DNA from: Myxococcota bacterium
GTDB lineage: Bacteria; Myxococcota_A; UBA9160; PR03
Length of the DNA stretch: 37,367 nucleotides
Direction of reading: 5' to 3'
NCBI GenBank assembly: GCA_030066475.1
Contig: JASJBO010000106.1
Span: forward strand, 1 to 37,367
The notes beneath the pieces are model-generated. The model had not been told where the DNA came from and made no database searches. It saw nothing but the letters and a program-made list of their open reading frames with translations. Shown piece by piece: positions 1 to 7,443 of this stretch. Position 1 is the stretch's first letter. Each line of letters opens with the position of its first letter. Position numbers and translations under genes: made by a program.

Positions 1-798
1 GGCGACTGGTCGATCGCCATCACCGGGCTGCTCTACGGGCTCACGCTGCCGCCGGGCCTTCCGCTGTGGATGGTGGCGGTGGGCGGGGTGGTGAGCGTCG
101 CGCTGGGCAAGGCGCTGTTCGGAGGCCTCGGACAGAACCCGTTCAACCCGGCCCTGGTGGGCCGGGCGTTCCTGCAGGCCGCGTTCCCGGTGGCGATGAC
201 GAGCTGGGTGCCCGCCTTCGCGCCCGACCGCTTCCGCGCGCTGCCGTCCTCGACGCTGGCGTGGCCGCTGGGACAGCCCCTGTACGACGGGGTGAGCGGC
301 GCCACGCCGCTCGCGCTCTGGAAGTTCGACGGCGAGCTCACCGCGGCGAGCGACATGATGCTGGGCTTCATCGGCGGCTCGACCGGAGAGACGAGCAGCC
401 TGCTGATCCTGCTGGGCGGCGCCTACCTGGTGGCCCGCAACCTGATGAACTGGCGCATTCCGGCGGCGATCTTCGCGACCGTCGCCGCGCTGAGCGCTGG
501 TCTCCACGCGCTCGATCCGAGCGCGTATCCCTCGGCCCCCTTCATGCTGTTCTCGGGCGGCCTGATGCTGGGCGCCGTGTTCATGGCGACCGACATGGTG
601 GGCTCGCCCATGACCGGCCCCGGCTGCTGGCTCTACGGCGCCCTGATCGGCGCCCTCGTGGTCGTGATCCGCATCTGGGGCGGCATGCCCGAGGGCGTGA
701 TGTACGCGATCCTGCTCGGCAATGCCGCCACGCCGCACCTGGACGCCTGGTTCCAGCCCACCATCTACGGCGCCAGGCCGCGCGAGTCCGGGGCGTGA
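1..798 (+). CDS. rnfD: Rnf complex subunit D, 5'-truncated by the window edge
   Basis: This is an integral membrane subunit of the Rnf ion-translocating ferredoxin:NAD+ oxidoreductase and carries covalently bound FMN. The reading frame is open from base 1, so the N-terminus is missing; 265 residues remain of a usual 320-350. The fragment shows the RnfD/NqrB signature around the FGGLGQNPFNPALVGRAF stretch. It also has the flavinylation motif SGAT near residues 99-102, in which the Thr would receive FMN by a phosphoester bond. At least five hydrophobic segments follow. The stop overlaps the GTG start of rnfG. The subunit order D-G-E-A is that of Rnf rather than Nqr, and the downstream RnfE and RnfA also match Rnf better than NqrD/E. 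Whether rnfC or rnfB precede it cannot be seen. Confidence 0.95.
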   Translation, partial: GDWSIAITGLLYGLTLPPGLPLWMVAVGGVVSVALGKALFGGLGQNPFNPALVGRAFLQAAFPVAMTSWVPAFAPDRFRALPSSTLAWPLGQPLYDGVSGATPLALWKFDGELTAASDMMLGFIGGSTGETSSLLILLGGAYLVARNLMNWRIPAAIFATVAALSAGLHALDPSAYPSAPFMLFSGGLMLGAVFMATDMVGSPMTGPGCWLYGALIGALVVVIRIWGGMPEGVMYAILLGNAATPHLDAWFQPTIYGARPRESGA

Positions 799-1478
799 GC
801 GGCGCGCAGCCCGTCCCGGAGACCGCCCCGCCGGTGTGGCCCATGTACCGCGCGATGGTCGGCATCGGCCTGCTCTGCGGCGTGTTGATCGTGAGCGTGT
901 TCCTGTGGACGGGACCCGTGATCGAGCGCAACCGCGCCGAGGCGCTCCAGCGCGCGATCCTCCAGGTGCTGCCGGGCGCGCGCTCCAGCGCCAGCTTCCG
1001 CTACGACGAGGGCGGCGGCTTCTCGGCGCTCGGCCCCGAAGGCGCCGCCGAGCCGGCGGTGCACGCCGGCTACGACGCCGAGGGCCAGCTGGTCGGCGTC
1101 GCGATCGAGGCCGCCGGCATGGGCTACCAGGACGTGATCGCGCTGCTCTACGGCTATGCGCCCGAACACGAGGCCGTGGTCGGCATCCGCGTGCTCGAAA
1201 GCCGCGAGACGCCGGGCCTGGGCGACAAGATCGAGACCGACGCGCGCTTCCTCGCCAACTTCGAGCGACTCGACGTCTCCCTCACCCCCGACGGCGCCGC
1301 GCCGGCACATCCAATCGAGCCGGTGAAGCCCGGCGAGAAGCAGCACCCCTGGCAGATCGACGGGATCACGGGCGCGACGATCTCGTCGCACGCCGTCGCC
1401 GACATCCTGCGGCGCAGCACCGCGCTGTGGATCCCGCGCGTCCGCCCGCGCCTCGGCGCCTTCACGGAGGGCCCCTGA
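795..1478 (+). CDS. rnfG: Rnf complex subunit G, FMN-binding
   Basis: RnfG is the membrane-anchored, periplasm-facing FMN subunit that passes electrons between RnfD and the rest of the complex. The 227-residue product has one N-terminal membrane segment (about residues 19-38). An FMN-binding domain follows, ending in the motif DGITGATISS, in which Thr195 is the expected site of covalent FMN attachment. The ETPGLGDKI stretch before it is also typical. The chosen GTG overlaps the rnfD stop by four bases (GTGA), as in the other junctions of this operon; an in-frame ATG at 843 is the alternative. An ApbE-type flavin transferase would be needed for maturation and is not in the window. Confidence 0.94.
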   Translation: MSGAQPVPETAPPVWPMYRAMVGIGLLCGVLIVSVFLWTGPVIERNRAEALQRAILQVLPGARSSASFRYDEGGGFSALGPEGAAEPAVHAGYDAEGQLVGVAIEAAGMGYQDVIALLYGYAPEHEAVVGIRVLESRETPGLGDKIETDARFLANFERLDVSLTPDGAAPAHPIEPVKPGEKQHPWQIDGITGATISSHAVADILRRSTALWIPRVRPRLGAFTEGP

Positions 1479-1481
1479 GCC

Positions 1482-2138
1482 ATGGCAGTCGGCTCCGCCC
1501 CGCCCACGGACCCCGCTGCCACCGACGAGTTCCTGAAGGGCCTGTGGCGCGAGAACCCGGTCTTCGTGCAGGTGCTCGGCATGTGTCCGGCGCTCGCCGT
1601 CTCGAACACCGCGCGCAACGCGCTCGCGATGGGCCTCGCCACGCTGTTCGTGCTGGTGATGTCGAATACGGTCGTGTCGCTGCTGCGGCGCCTCATCCCC
1701 AAGCAGGTGCGCATCGCGACCTACATCCTGGTGATCGCGACCTTCGTGACGGTGGTGGACTACGCGATCCAGGCGATCAGCCTCGACCTGCACAAGGCGC
1801 TGGGCGCCTTCATCTCGCTGATCGTCGTGAACTGCCTGATCCTCGGCCGGGCCGAGGCGTTCGCCTCGCGCCAACCGCCGGGCCGCGCGGTCCTCGACGG
1901 CCTGGGCATGGGCGTGGGATTCACCTTCGCGCTGTTCTGCCTGGGCGCCGTGCGCGAGGTGCTCGGCAGCGGGACGCTGTTCGGCGTCGGGCTCTTCCCC
2001 GCCGGCTTCCAGCCCTGGATCGTGATGATCCTGCCGAGCGGCGGCTTCTTCACCCTGGCGGGCTGGCTGCTGCTGTTCAACTGGCGCCGCGAGCGGCGCG
2101 AGCGCCAGGAGGCCGCCTGGGCCGAGGCGGCGCGATGA
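1482..2138 (+). CDS. rnfE: Rnf complex subunit E, membrane [2Fe-2S] core
   Basis: RnfE is one of the two inverted homologous membrane subunits that together hold an intramembrane [2Fe-2S] cluster in the Rnf/Nqr family. The 218-residue product is close to the usual length. It has six predicted membrane segments and the paired half-motifs LGMCPALAVS (early) and VNCLILGRAEAFA (middle), each supplying one conserved Cys. It begins three bases after rnfG. Its last codons overlap the rnfA ATG (ATGA), consistent with translational coupling and a fixed stoichiometry. The sequence resembles RnfE more than NqrD, notably in the GRAEAFA motif and the AVREVLGSGTLFG stretch. Confidence 0.95.
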   Translation: MAVGSAPPTDPAATDEFLKGLWRENPVFVQVLGMCPALAVSNTARNALAMGLATLFVLVMSNTVVSLLRRLIPKQVRIATYILVIATFVTVVDYAIQAISLDLHKALGAFISLIVVNCLILGRAEAFASRQPPGRAVLDGLGMGVGFTFALFCLGAVREVLGSGTLFGVGLFPAGFQPWIVMILPSGGFFTLAGWLLLFNWRRERRERQEAAWAEAAR

Positions 2139-2716
2139 ACGAGACGCCGCTGTGGTCGATCTTCGTGAACGCGAGCCTGGTCAACAACTTCGTGCTGGCC
2201 TACTTCCTGGGCCTGTGCCCGTTCCTGGGCGTCTCGGGCCGGCTCGAGACCGCCACCCGCATGGGCGGCGCGGTGCTGTTCGTGATGTTCGTGAGCTCGA
2301 CCTGTGCCTACGGCATCAACCAGCTGCTGCTGGCGATCGACGCGCCCTACCTGCGATTGATCTCGTTCATCGCCGTGATCGCCTCGACCGTGCAGCTCGT
2401 CGAGATGTTCGTCAAGAAGACGAGCCCGGCGCTGTTCCGGGCGCTCGGCATCTTCCTGCCGCTGATCACCACCAACTGCGCCATCCTGGGGCTCGCGCTG
2501 TTCCAGACCAACAAGGGCTACGGCTTCGTCCAGTGCCTGGTCTACGCGCTGGGCGCCGGCGCCGGCTTCACGCTCGCGCTGGTGCTGATGGCGGGGTTGC
2601 GCGAGAAGCTCGAGCTGGCGACCGTCCCGGATGCGGTGCGGGGCACCGCGCTGGCGCTGATCCTGGCCGGTATCCTGTCGATCGCCTTCATGGGCTTCGC
2701 GGGGCTGGGGGCCTGA
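2135..2716 (+). CDS. rnfA: Rnf complex subunit A, membrane [2Fe-2S] core
   Basis: RnfA is the partner of RnfE in the membrane core. The 193-residue product is exactly the family length. It carries NNFVLAYFLGLCPFLGVS near the N-terminus and GIFLPLITTNCAILGLAL in the middle; these hold the two conserved Cys for the intramembrane iron-sulfur cluster. Six membrane segments are expected. Phe-Leu-Gly-Leu-Cys-Pro and Thr-Thr-Asn-Cys-Ala mark it as RnfA; NqrE has Met-Cys-Thr and Val-Asn-Cys at these sites. It starts inside the rnfE stop and ends in the ATG of the next small gene (TGATG). In many Rnf operons rnfB follows here, but in this window it does not. Confidence 0.96.
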   Translation: MNETPLWSIFVNASLVNNFVLAYFLGLCPFLGVSGRLETATRMGGAVLFVMFVSSTCAYGINQLLLAIDAPYLRLISFIAVIASTVQLVEMFVKKTSPALFRALGIFLPLITTNCAILGLALFQTNKGYGFVQCLVYALGAGAGFTLALVLMAGLREKLELATVPDAVRGTALALILAGILSIAFMGFAGLGA

Positions 2717-2931
2717 TGTGGACGACCTACCTGACGGGCGCGGGGGCCCTGGCGCTGCTCCTGGCCGGCTGGCTGGCGGTGCAGCGTGCCTGGCAGCGCA
2801 CCGTGCCCGCGCCGGGCGGCGACCCCGACGCCCTCTCGGGCCGCGCCGGCTGCGCCGGACGCGCCTGCGAACGACCCTGCGAGCACCGTTGCACCGCGCC
2901 GTCCGGCGCGGGCGAGGAGGAGAGCGCATGA
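2716..2931 (+). CDS. Small four-cysteine membrane peptide in the Rnf operon (NqrM-like?)
   Basis: The 71-residue product has one N-terminal membrane segment (about residues 6-24). A short basic, proline-rich linker follows, and then a cluster C46-x4-C51-x3-C55-x3-C59 with an ERPCEHRC core. It overlaps rnfA by one base and the next gene by four, so it is clearly part of the operon. The layout recalls NqrM, the small membrane protein that follows nqr operons and is needed to deliver iron to the NqrD/NqrE cluster, which corresponds to RnfE/RnfA here. It occupies the position where rnfB often lies, but is far too short for RnfB and has no ferredoxin motifs. A role as an iron-sulfur maturation factor for RnfA/E is inference. 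The gene call rests on its overlaps and composition. Confidence 0.72.
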   Translation: MWTTYLTGAGALALLLAGWLAVQRAWQRTVPAPGGDPDALSGRAGCAGRACERPCEHRCTAPSGAGEEESA

Positions 2932-3803
2932 GCGATGCGATCCATCACGTCGAGGACTACGACCGCGGTCCGCGCTACGAAGCCACCGTCGTCTCGAGCG
3001 AGCGGATCACGGCCGAGGCGGCCGAGGAGGAGGTGCGCGAGCTGGTGCTCGACGTCGACCGGGACGACTTCCCGTTCCGCGTCGGCCAGAGCATCGGCGT
3101 GCTCGCGCCCGGCTCGCCGGAGTTCGGCCACGACCGTCACGTCCGGCTCTACAGCGTGGCCGACCTGCCCGAGCGGGGCGCCGCGGGGCGGCCGCGCATC
3201 AAGATCGCCGTGCGGCGCTGCTCCTACGTCGACGAGTACAGCGGCGAGCGCTACCCCGGCATCGCCTCGAACTTCCTGTGCGACCGGGCGCCGGGCGATC
3301 GCTTCTCGATCACGGGCCCCTTCGGCCTGGCCTTCGAGGTGCCGGAGGAGCGCGACGCGCACCTGATCCTGATCGGCAGCGGCACGGGCATCGCGCCCTT
3401 CCGCGCCTTCGTGAAGCACCTGTACGCCGAGGTCCCCGACTGGCGCGGCACGGTCTGGCTGTTCTACGGAGCGCGCAGCGGCCTCGAGCTGCTCTACATG
3501 AACGAGGAGCGCGACGACTTCGCCCAGTACTACGACCGCGACACCTTCGAGGCGTTCCGCGCCCTGAGCGCGCGGCCGAGCTGGACCGACTCGATCGCCT
3601 GGGACGACGCGCTCGAGTCGCGCGGCGAGGAGCTGTGGCAGAGGCTCGGCGAGCCGAAGACCTACGTGTACGTGGCGGGGCTCGAGAAGATGCTGGCCGA
3701 GCTGGACAAGGTCTTCGTCCGGCTGGCGGGCTCGGCCGAGAAGTGGGAGCGCCGCAAGGCCGAGCTGATGGCGGGCCGGCGCTGGGTGGAGCTGGTGTAC
3801 TGA
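2928..3803 (+). CDS. Plant-type ferredoxin-NAD(P)H reductase-like flavoprotein
   Basis: This 291-residue FAD protein resembles the plant/cyanobacterial FNR fold. It shows the FAD motif RLYS (73-76), the GIASNFLCD and ITGPFG segment (111-133), the pyridine-nucleotide motif GSGTGIAPFRAF (150-161) and a C-terminal Tyr stacked as in FNR (RRWVELVY). It lacks the N-terminal ferredoxin domain of BoxA or NqrF. By eye against Anabaena FNR, residues that hold the NADP 2'-phosphate are changed (SRE becomes SARP at 214-217; Arg and Tyr of the following loop are lost), which favours NADH. The conserved Cys of the YICGL motif is Ala250, and the near-terminal Glu is Leu. It overlaps the Cys4 peptide by four bases. 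It may link NAD(H) or ferredoxin to the Rnf core or to the monooxygenase downstream. The fold is secure; the partner is not. Confidence 0.85.
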   Translation: MSDAIHHVEDYDRGPRYEATVVSSERITAEAAEEEVRELVLDVDRDDFPFRVGQSIGVLAPGSPEFGHDRHVRLYSVADLPERGAAGRPRIKIAVRRCSYVDEYSGERYPGIASNFLCDRAPGDRFSITGPFGLAFEVPEERDAHLILIGSGTGIAPFRAFVKHLYAEVPDWRGTVWLFYGARSGLELLYMNEERDDFAQYYDRDTFEAFRALSARPSWTDSIAWDDALESRGEELWQRLGEPKTYVYVAGLEKMLAELDKVFVRLAGSAEKWERRKAELMAGRRWVELVY

Positions 3804-4960
3804 TGTCCGACGCGTCGGCGGAGCTGATCGGGCGCGCGCGCTCGCTCGCTCCGCTGCTGGCCGAGCACGCCGCGGAGGCCGAGCGCCTGCGGCGGCCCGT
3901 GGACGCGGTGATCGAGGCGCTGCGCGAGGCGCGGATCTTCGACCTGATGGTGCCGCGCTGCCACGGCGGCCTCGAGCTCGACCTCGACGCGTTCCTCGAG
4001 GTGGGCCTGGCGCTCGGCGAAGGCGACGCGTCGATGAGCTGGGTCGCCACCTTCTACGTCGAGCACAACTGGATGCTCTGCCAGCTCCCCGAGTCGTTCC
4101 AGAAGGAGCTGTACGCCGACCGCAGCCATGTGCTCGCGCCGGGCGCCATCGCGCCCAACGGCCGCGCCACGCCGGTGGAGGGCGGCTTCCGGCTGGACGG
4201 CCGCTGGCAGTGGGGCACCGGCATCGCCCACGCCGAATGGGTGCTGGTGGGCGTGCGCGTCGAGGCGCCCGGCGACGAGCCCGACATGCGCTTCCTGGTG
4301 CTGCCCGTCGCGGACGTCGAGGTCGAGGACACCTGGTTCGTCGACGGCATGGCGGGCACCGGGAGCGCCGACATGATCGTGCGCGACCAGTTCGTCCCGG
4401 CGGAGCGCAGCGCGTCGATCCAGGAGATGGGCGATGGCCGCGCGCCGGGCTCGCGGCTGCACGCGGGCCCGCTGTATCGCACGCCGATGCTACCGATCCT
4501 GGCGCTGGCGGCAGCGATGCCGGCGGTCGGACAGGCGCGGACGGCGCTGCGCGGCTTCCGGGCGCGCCTCGAAGAACGCAAGCTCTACGGCACCGGCGTC
4601 GTGCAGGCGCGCAAGGCGGCGGCGCAGATGCGGCTGGCGCGCGCCGAGATCGAGGTGCGCCAGGCGGAGGAGCTGCTGCGCCGGATGGTCGACGGCATGA
4701 TGGCGCTGCGCGACCGCGCCACGCTCGCCGACCGCGCGCGCTGGATCGCCGACGCCGCCTTCGCGGTGGACCAGAGCAAGCGCGTGCTGCACGCGATCGC
4801 CGACGCGAGCGGAGCGAGCGCGCACTTCCTCTCGCACCCGCTCCAGCGCGCGGTGCGCGACGTCGACACGCTCTCGTGCCACGTGGTCTTCGACCTCGAC
4901 GCCCGGCTCGAGATGCACGGGCGCGCCATGCTGGGTCTCGAGCCGCGCGGGATGGTCTGA
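3803..4960 (+). CDS. Acyl-CoA dehydrogenase-fold flavin monooxygenase (HsaA/HpaB-like)
   Basis: The 385-residue protein belongs to the acyl-CoA dehydrogenase superfamily with a type-2 C-terminal domain. This is the group of two-component, reduced-flavin-dependent monooxygenases such as HsaA (steroid ring hydroxylation) and p-hydroxyphenylacetate hydroxylase C2. Visible features are the N-terminal helical domain with GGLELDLDAFLEVG and GEGDASMSWVATFYVEHNW (about 53-90), the central beta domain with WQWGTGIAHAEWVLVG, and a C-terminal helix bundle ending in a conserved HPLQRAVRDVDTLSCHVVFD segment. It starts in the stop of the FNR-like gene (TGATG), which hints that the reductase might supply its reducing power, although HsaA normally works with a small flavin reductase. 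The substrate is unknown; a non-oxygenase dehydrogenase role cannot be ruled out. Confidence 0.85.
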   Translation: MSDASAELIGRARSLAPLLAEHAAEAERLRRPVDAVIEALREARIFDLMVPRCHGGLELDLDAFLEVGLALGEGDASMSWVATFYVEHNWMLCQLPESFQKELYADRSHVLAPGAIAPNGRATPVEGGFRLDGRWQWGTGIAHAEWVLVGVRVEAPGDEPDMRFLVLPVADVEVEDTWFVDGMAGTGSADMIVRDQFVPAERSASIQEMGDGRAPGSRLHAGPLYRTPMLPILALAAAMPAVGQARTALRGFRARLEERKLYGTGVVQARKAAAQMRLARAEIEVRQAEELLRRMVDGMMALRDRATLADRARWIADAAFAVDQSKRVLHAIADASGASAHFLSHPLQRAVRDVDTLSCHVVFDLDARLEMHGRAMLGLEPRGMV

Positions 4961-5002
4961 GCGCCCCGCCTTGCGCTGCGCCCGCCCGCGCGGAGCGCTC
5001 AG
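4957..5002. terminator. Possible bidirectional terminator between convergent genes
   Basis: Perfect 8 bp inverted arms (CTGAGCGC at 4957-4964 and GCGCTCAG at 4995-5002) flank a 30-base GC-rich loop and include the stop codons of both convergent genes. There is no T-run, so intrinsic termination is uncertain. Confidence 0.35.
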
Positions 5003-5826
5003 ATCCGCCCGAAGCGCGGCGGCCGCTTCTCCATGAACGAGGTCACGCCCTCGCGGAAGTCGGGCCGCTCGAAGCTCTCGAGCATCAGCTGGATCGACTC
5101 GCGTTCGGCCGTCGCCAGCGTCTCGGTGAGGTGCCGGTAGACCTGGCGCTTCATGATCCGAAGCGAGGTCGGTGAGCAGTTGGCGGCCACGTCCTCGGCC
5201 CACTCGCGCACGAACTTGGCGAGCTCGTCGTGGGGCACCACCCGGTTGACGAGCCCGATGCGCTCGGCCTCGGCGGCGTCGATCTTGCGCGCCGAGAACA
5301 GCAGGTCGAGCGCCTGCGCCGGCCCCACCAGCCGCGGCAGCAGCCAGCTGATGCCCCACTCGGCCACCAGCCCGCGCCGCGAGAAGGCGGTGGTGAACAC
5401 CGCGCGCTCGGAGGCGAAGCGCATGTCGCAGCACAGCGAGATCGGCACCGCCATCCCGGCGCAGGGGCCGTTGATCGCGGCCACCACCGGCTTGCGGATC
5501 GACATCAGGTAGGTGTAGTGGCCGCGGAAGGAGTCGCCGACGTCCGGGTCGCCGGGGTCGGCCTCGAGGTCGTCGGCCCGCTGCCCGCCGCGCTCGCCCT
5601 CGCTCAGGCTCTTCAGGTTGTTCAGGTCGGCGCCCGCACAGAAGCCGCGCCCGGCGCCCGTGATGACGATCACCACCACCTGATCGTCGGCCTCGGCGCG
5701 CGCCAGCGCGTGCTTCACCTCGGCCGCCATGCGGTCGGTCCAGGCGTTGAGCTGCGCGGGGCGGTTCAGCGTGATCGTGGCGACCGGGTCGGAGACCTCG
5801 TAGAGGATCTCGTCGTAGCTGGCCAT
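4999..5826 (-). CDS. Enoyl-CoA hydratase/isomerase family protein (crotonase fold)
   Basis: This 275-residue crotonase-fold protein acts on acyl-CoA thioesters. The CoA-binding and oxyanion-hole segments are visible as GAGRGFCAGADLNNL (about 58-72) and AAINGPCAGMAVPI. Aligned by eye to rat enoyl-CoA hydratase, both catalytic Glu positions are replaced (Pro and Phe). A Glu in GLVAEWGISWLLPRLVG instead lies where PaaG-type delta3,delta2-enoyl-CoA isomerases keep their single acid. An isomerase or a related ring-modifying reaction is therefore likelier than simple hydration. The ATG has a strong AAGGAGGA ribosome site 6 bases upstream and a TAGAAT -10-like hexamer at 5851-5856. It converges with the monooxygenase gene and lies downstream of the acyltransferase. 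Confidence 0.9.
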   Translation of the reverse strand: MASYDEILYEVSDPVATITLNRPAQLNAWTDRMAAEVKHALARAEADDQVVVIVITGAGRGFCAGADLNNLKSLSEGERGGQRADDLEADPGDPDVGDSFRGHYTYLMSIRKPVVAAINGPCAGMAVPISLCCDMRFASERAVFTTAFSRRGLVAEWGISWLLPRLVGPAQALDLLFSARKIDAAEAERIGLVNRVVPHDELAKFVREWAEDVAANCSPTSLRIMKRQVYRHLTETLATAERESIQLMLESFERPDFREGVTSFMEKRPPRFGRI

Positions 5827-5850
5827 CGGCTCCTCCTTCGGCGGAGCCCC

Positions 5851-5856
5851 ATTCTA
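5851..5856 (-). promoter_or_regulatory. Likely -10 element (TAGAAT) for the crotonase gene
   Basis: On the minus strand TAGAAT lies 24 bases before the ATG, leaving room for a start site and a good Shine-Dalgarno. No clear -35 was found; it would fall in the 3' end of the acyltransferase gene or be activator-replaced. Confidence 0.4.
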
Positions 5857-5857
5857 C

Positions 5858-7243
5858 TCAGCCGGGGAGGCCGAGCACCACGTGCCACGGCATCGCAGCG
5901 GGGTCGCCCGAGAGGCCGCGCCGCAGCTCCGCCTCGATCTCCGCGCGCAGCGCCCGGCGGCGCGCGCGCAGCTCGCCCGCACGGCCCTTGCGCAGCCGCA
6001 GCACGGCCCACGCTCGCAGCTCGCGCAGCAGGCCCTGCTGCTCCTCGACGACGCGCAGCGCCACCCAGCCGCACAGCGGCGCGGCGGTCCCCACCACGAG
6101 CCCGGCGAAGGGCCCCCACCACCAGGCGGCCAGCGCCGCCTCGACGAGCCAGGTCGCCGGCAGCAGGAAGAACGACGCCAGGATCTTGTAGGTCGCGGGC
6201 AGGTCGGGCTGCTGCGCGCAGCGATCCGAGATGCAGCCCACCAGCCGGTAGGACGGCCAGTTCAGCAGCAGTCCGATGCCGGCCGGGGGCAGCGCGAGCA
6301 GCAGGAACGGCAGGCGGTCGAGCAGGAAGACGGCCACCGGGCCGCGCGGATAGCCCGCGCCCACGTGCTCGTCGCGCAGGCCGTGGCGTGCGAGCAGCGC
6401 GTCGTAGCGCGCCACCATGCCGGCCAGAGCGCGGGCGCGCGCGGGATCGCGCTCGCGGAGTCCGCGGTAGGCGGCGGCCAGGCCCTGCTGGAGCGTGAGC
6501 CGGTCGGCCAGTGCGAGGCGGCGCGGCAGCGCCACCCGCTCGCGCGCGACGGCGTCGGCAGCGCGCGCGATCAGGCGCGCCTCGTCCCAGCTCTCGTGGT
6601 TCGGCGTGACCCGGCGCAGACCGGCTTCGATGCGGGCCGTGAGGGCGCGCACGGCGGCGCGCTCGTCGGCCTGGCTGCGCGCGCGCTCGGGCGCCGGATC
6701 GATCGGCTCGCCCACCACGAGCAGCGCGCGCGAGCGGAAGCGGGCCTTCTCCTCGAACACCAGGCCGACCGGGACGATGCGCACGGCCGCCGCATCGGGC
6801 GCACCCAGCGCGATTCGCGCCGCGCCGGTCTTGAGCTGTTGCAGCGACGCCTCGTGATGCGAGAGCCCCTCCGGAAACAGCGCAACCGCGCCACCCGCCC
6901 CGAGCTCCTCGTGGCAGCGCGCGAAGGTGTCGCGGTTGCTCGACGGGTCGGCGCCCTCGCCCACGTCCTGGCGGCGGTGCACCGGAACCGCACCCGCCAG
7001 CGCCAGGAACGGCCGCAGGATCGGCGACTGCCACAGGGTGCTCTTGGCCAGGAAGCGCGGCCGGCGCGGCAGCAGCGCCAGCATCGTCATCGGGTCGACC
7101 AGGCTGTTCGGATGGTTGGCGACGAACAGCACGGGACCCGTGCCGGGCACGCGCTCGCGCCCCACCACCTCGACGCGCCGGTAGAAGGCGCGCAGCAGGA
7201 GCAGACAGAGGAGCCGGGTGAGACGATCGAGGAGACTTCGCAT
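5858..7243 (-). CDS. PlsC-type phospholipid acyltransferase with C-terminal membrane domain
   Basis: The 461-residue protein has an N-terminal glycerolipid acyltransferase domain of the PlsC/GPAT family. The catalytic motif is NHPNSLVD (43-50, His44 and Asp50) and the substrate motif is FPEG (123-126) followed by SHHEAS. A VPVHRRQD segment lies between them. The spacing His-x5-Asp matches the GPAT/DHAPAT-like branch rather than classic His-x4-Asp PlsC. Residues about 310-420 form two to four hydrophobic segments, and the C-terminus is a basic helix. It probably acylates glycerol-3-phosphate, lysophosphatidate or another membrane lysolipid at the inner membrane. The ATG is preceded by AAGGAGGA. 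Upstream in-frame sequence lacks coding character, so the shorter start is used. Confidence 0.88.
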   Translation of the reverse strand: MRSLLDRLTRLLCLLLLRAFYRRVEVVGRERVPGTGPVLFVANHPNSLVDPMTMLALLPRRPRFLAKSTLWQSPILRPFLALAGAVPVHRRQDVGEGADPSSNRDTFARCHEELGAGGAVALFPEGLSHHEASLQQLKTGAARIALGAPDAAAVRIVPVGLVFEEKARFRSRALLVVGEPIDPAPERARSQADERAAVRALTARIEAGLRRVTPNHESWDEARLIARAADAVARERVALPRRLALADRLTLQQGLAAAYRGLRERDPARARALAGMVARYDALLARHGLRDEHVGAGYPRGPVAVFLLDRLPFLLLALPPAGIGLLLNWPSYRLVGCISDRCAQQPDLPATYKILASFFLLPATWLVEAALAAWWWGPFAGLVVGTAAPLCGWVALRVVEEQQGLLRELRAWAVLRLRKGRAGELRARRRALRAEIEAELRRGLSGDPAAMPWHVVLGLPG

Positions 7244-7443
7244 GGCGGGGATCCTCCTTTCGGCTGGCTGACACATCCCCTCCAGTGAGCAGACCCCGTG
7301 CCGAACGAATCCGATCGAATTCCCTATTGATTCCAGCCACTTGAAAGACCGCATCACCGCGCTCTCCCGAACCCCAGCGGACACTCCATGCCCGTCGGCA
7401 TACCGCCGATGTACAGTGCCGGAAGCGGTGGGAGGAGCCCGAG
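7244..7443. promoter_or_regulatory. Divergent promoter region with a 16 bp dyad at 7307-7322
   Basis: This 200 bp spacer separates the acyltransferase (-) from the sigma-54 regulator (+). It contains an unusually AT-rich stretch (about 7300-7345), a near-perfect 16 bp palindrome GAATCCGATCGAATTC (7307-7322, one mismatched pair) that could bind a regulator, and a TACAGT hexamer just before 7420. A GGAGGAG ribosome site precedes the ATG at 7444. No convincing sigma-54 -24/-12 site was found. Confidence 0.4.

Noticed and set aside
66..1200. Long alternative-frame open readings over the Rnf genes and elsewhere
   Set aside because: They are Arg/Pro/Ala-rich translations expected from high-GC shadow frames; the chosen frames show family motifs.
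1..2716. Na+-translocating Nqr complex instead of Rnf
   Set aside because: Gene order could fit nqrBCDE, but RnfA and RnfE motifs (LGLCPFLGVS, TTNCAILG, GRAEAFA) match Rnf, and RnfG is of Rnf length.
7244..7443. Sigma-54 promoter for the sigma-54 activator
   Set aside because: No GG-N10-GC element with the right flanks was found on either strand.
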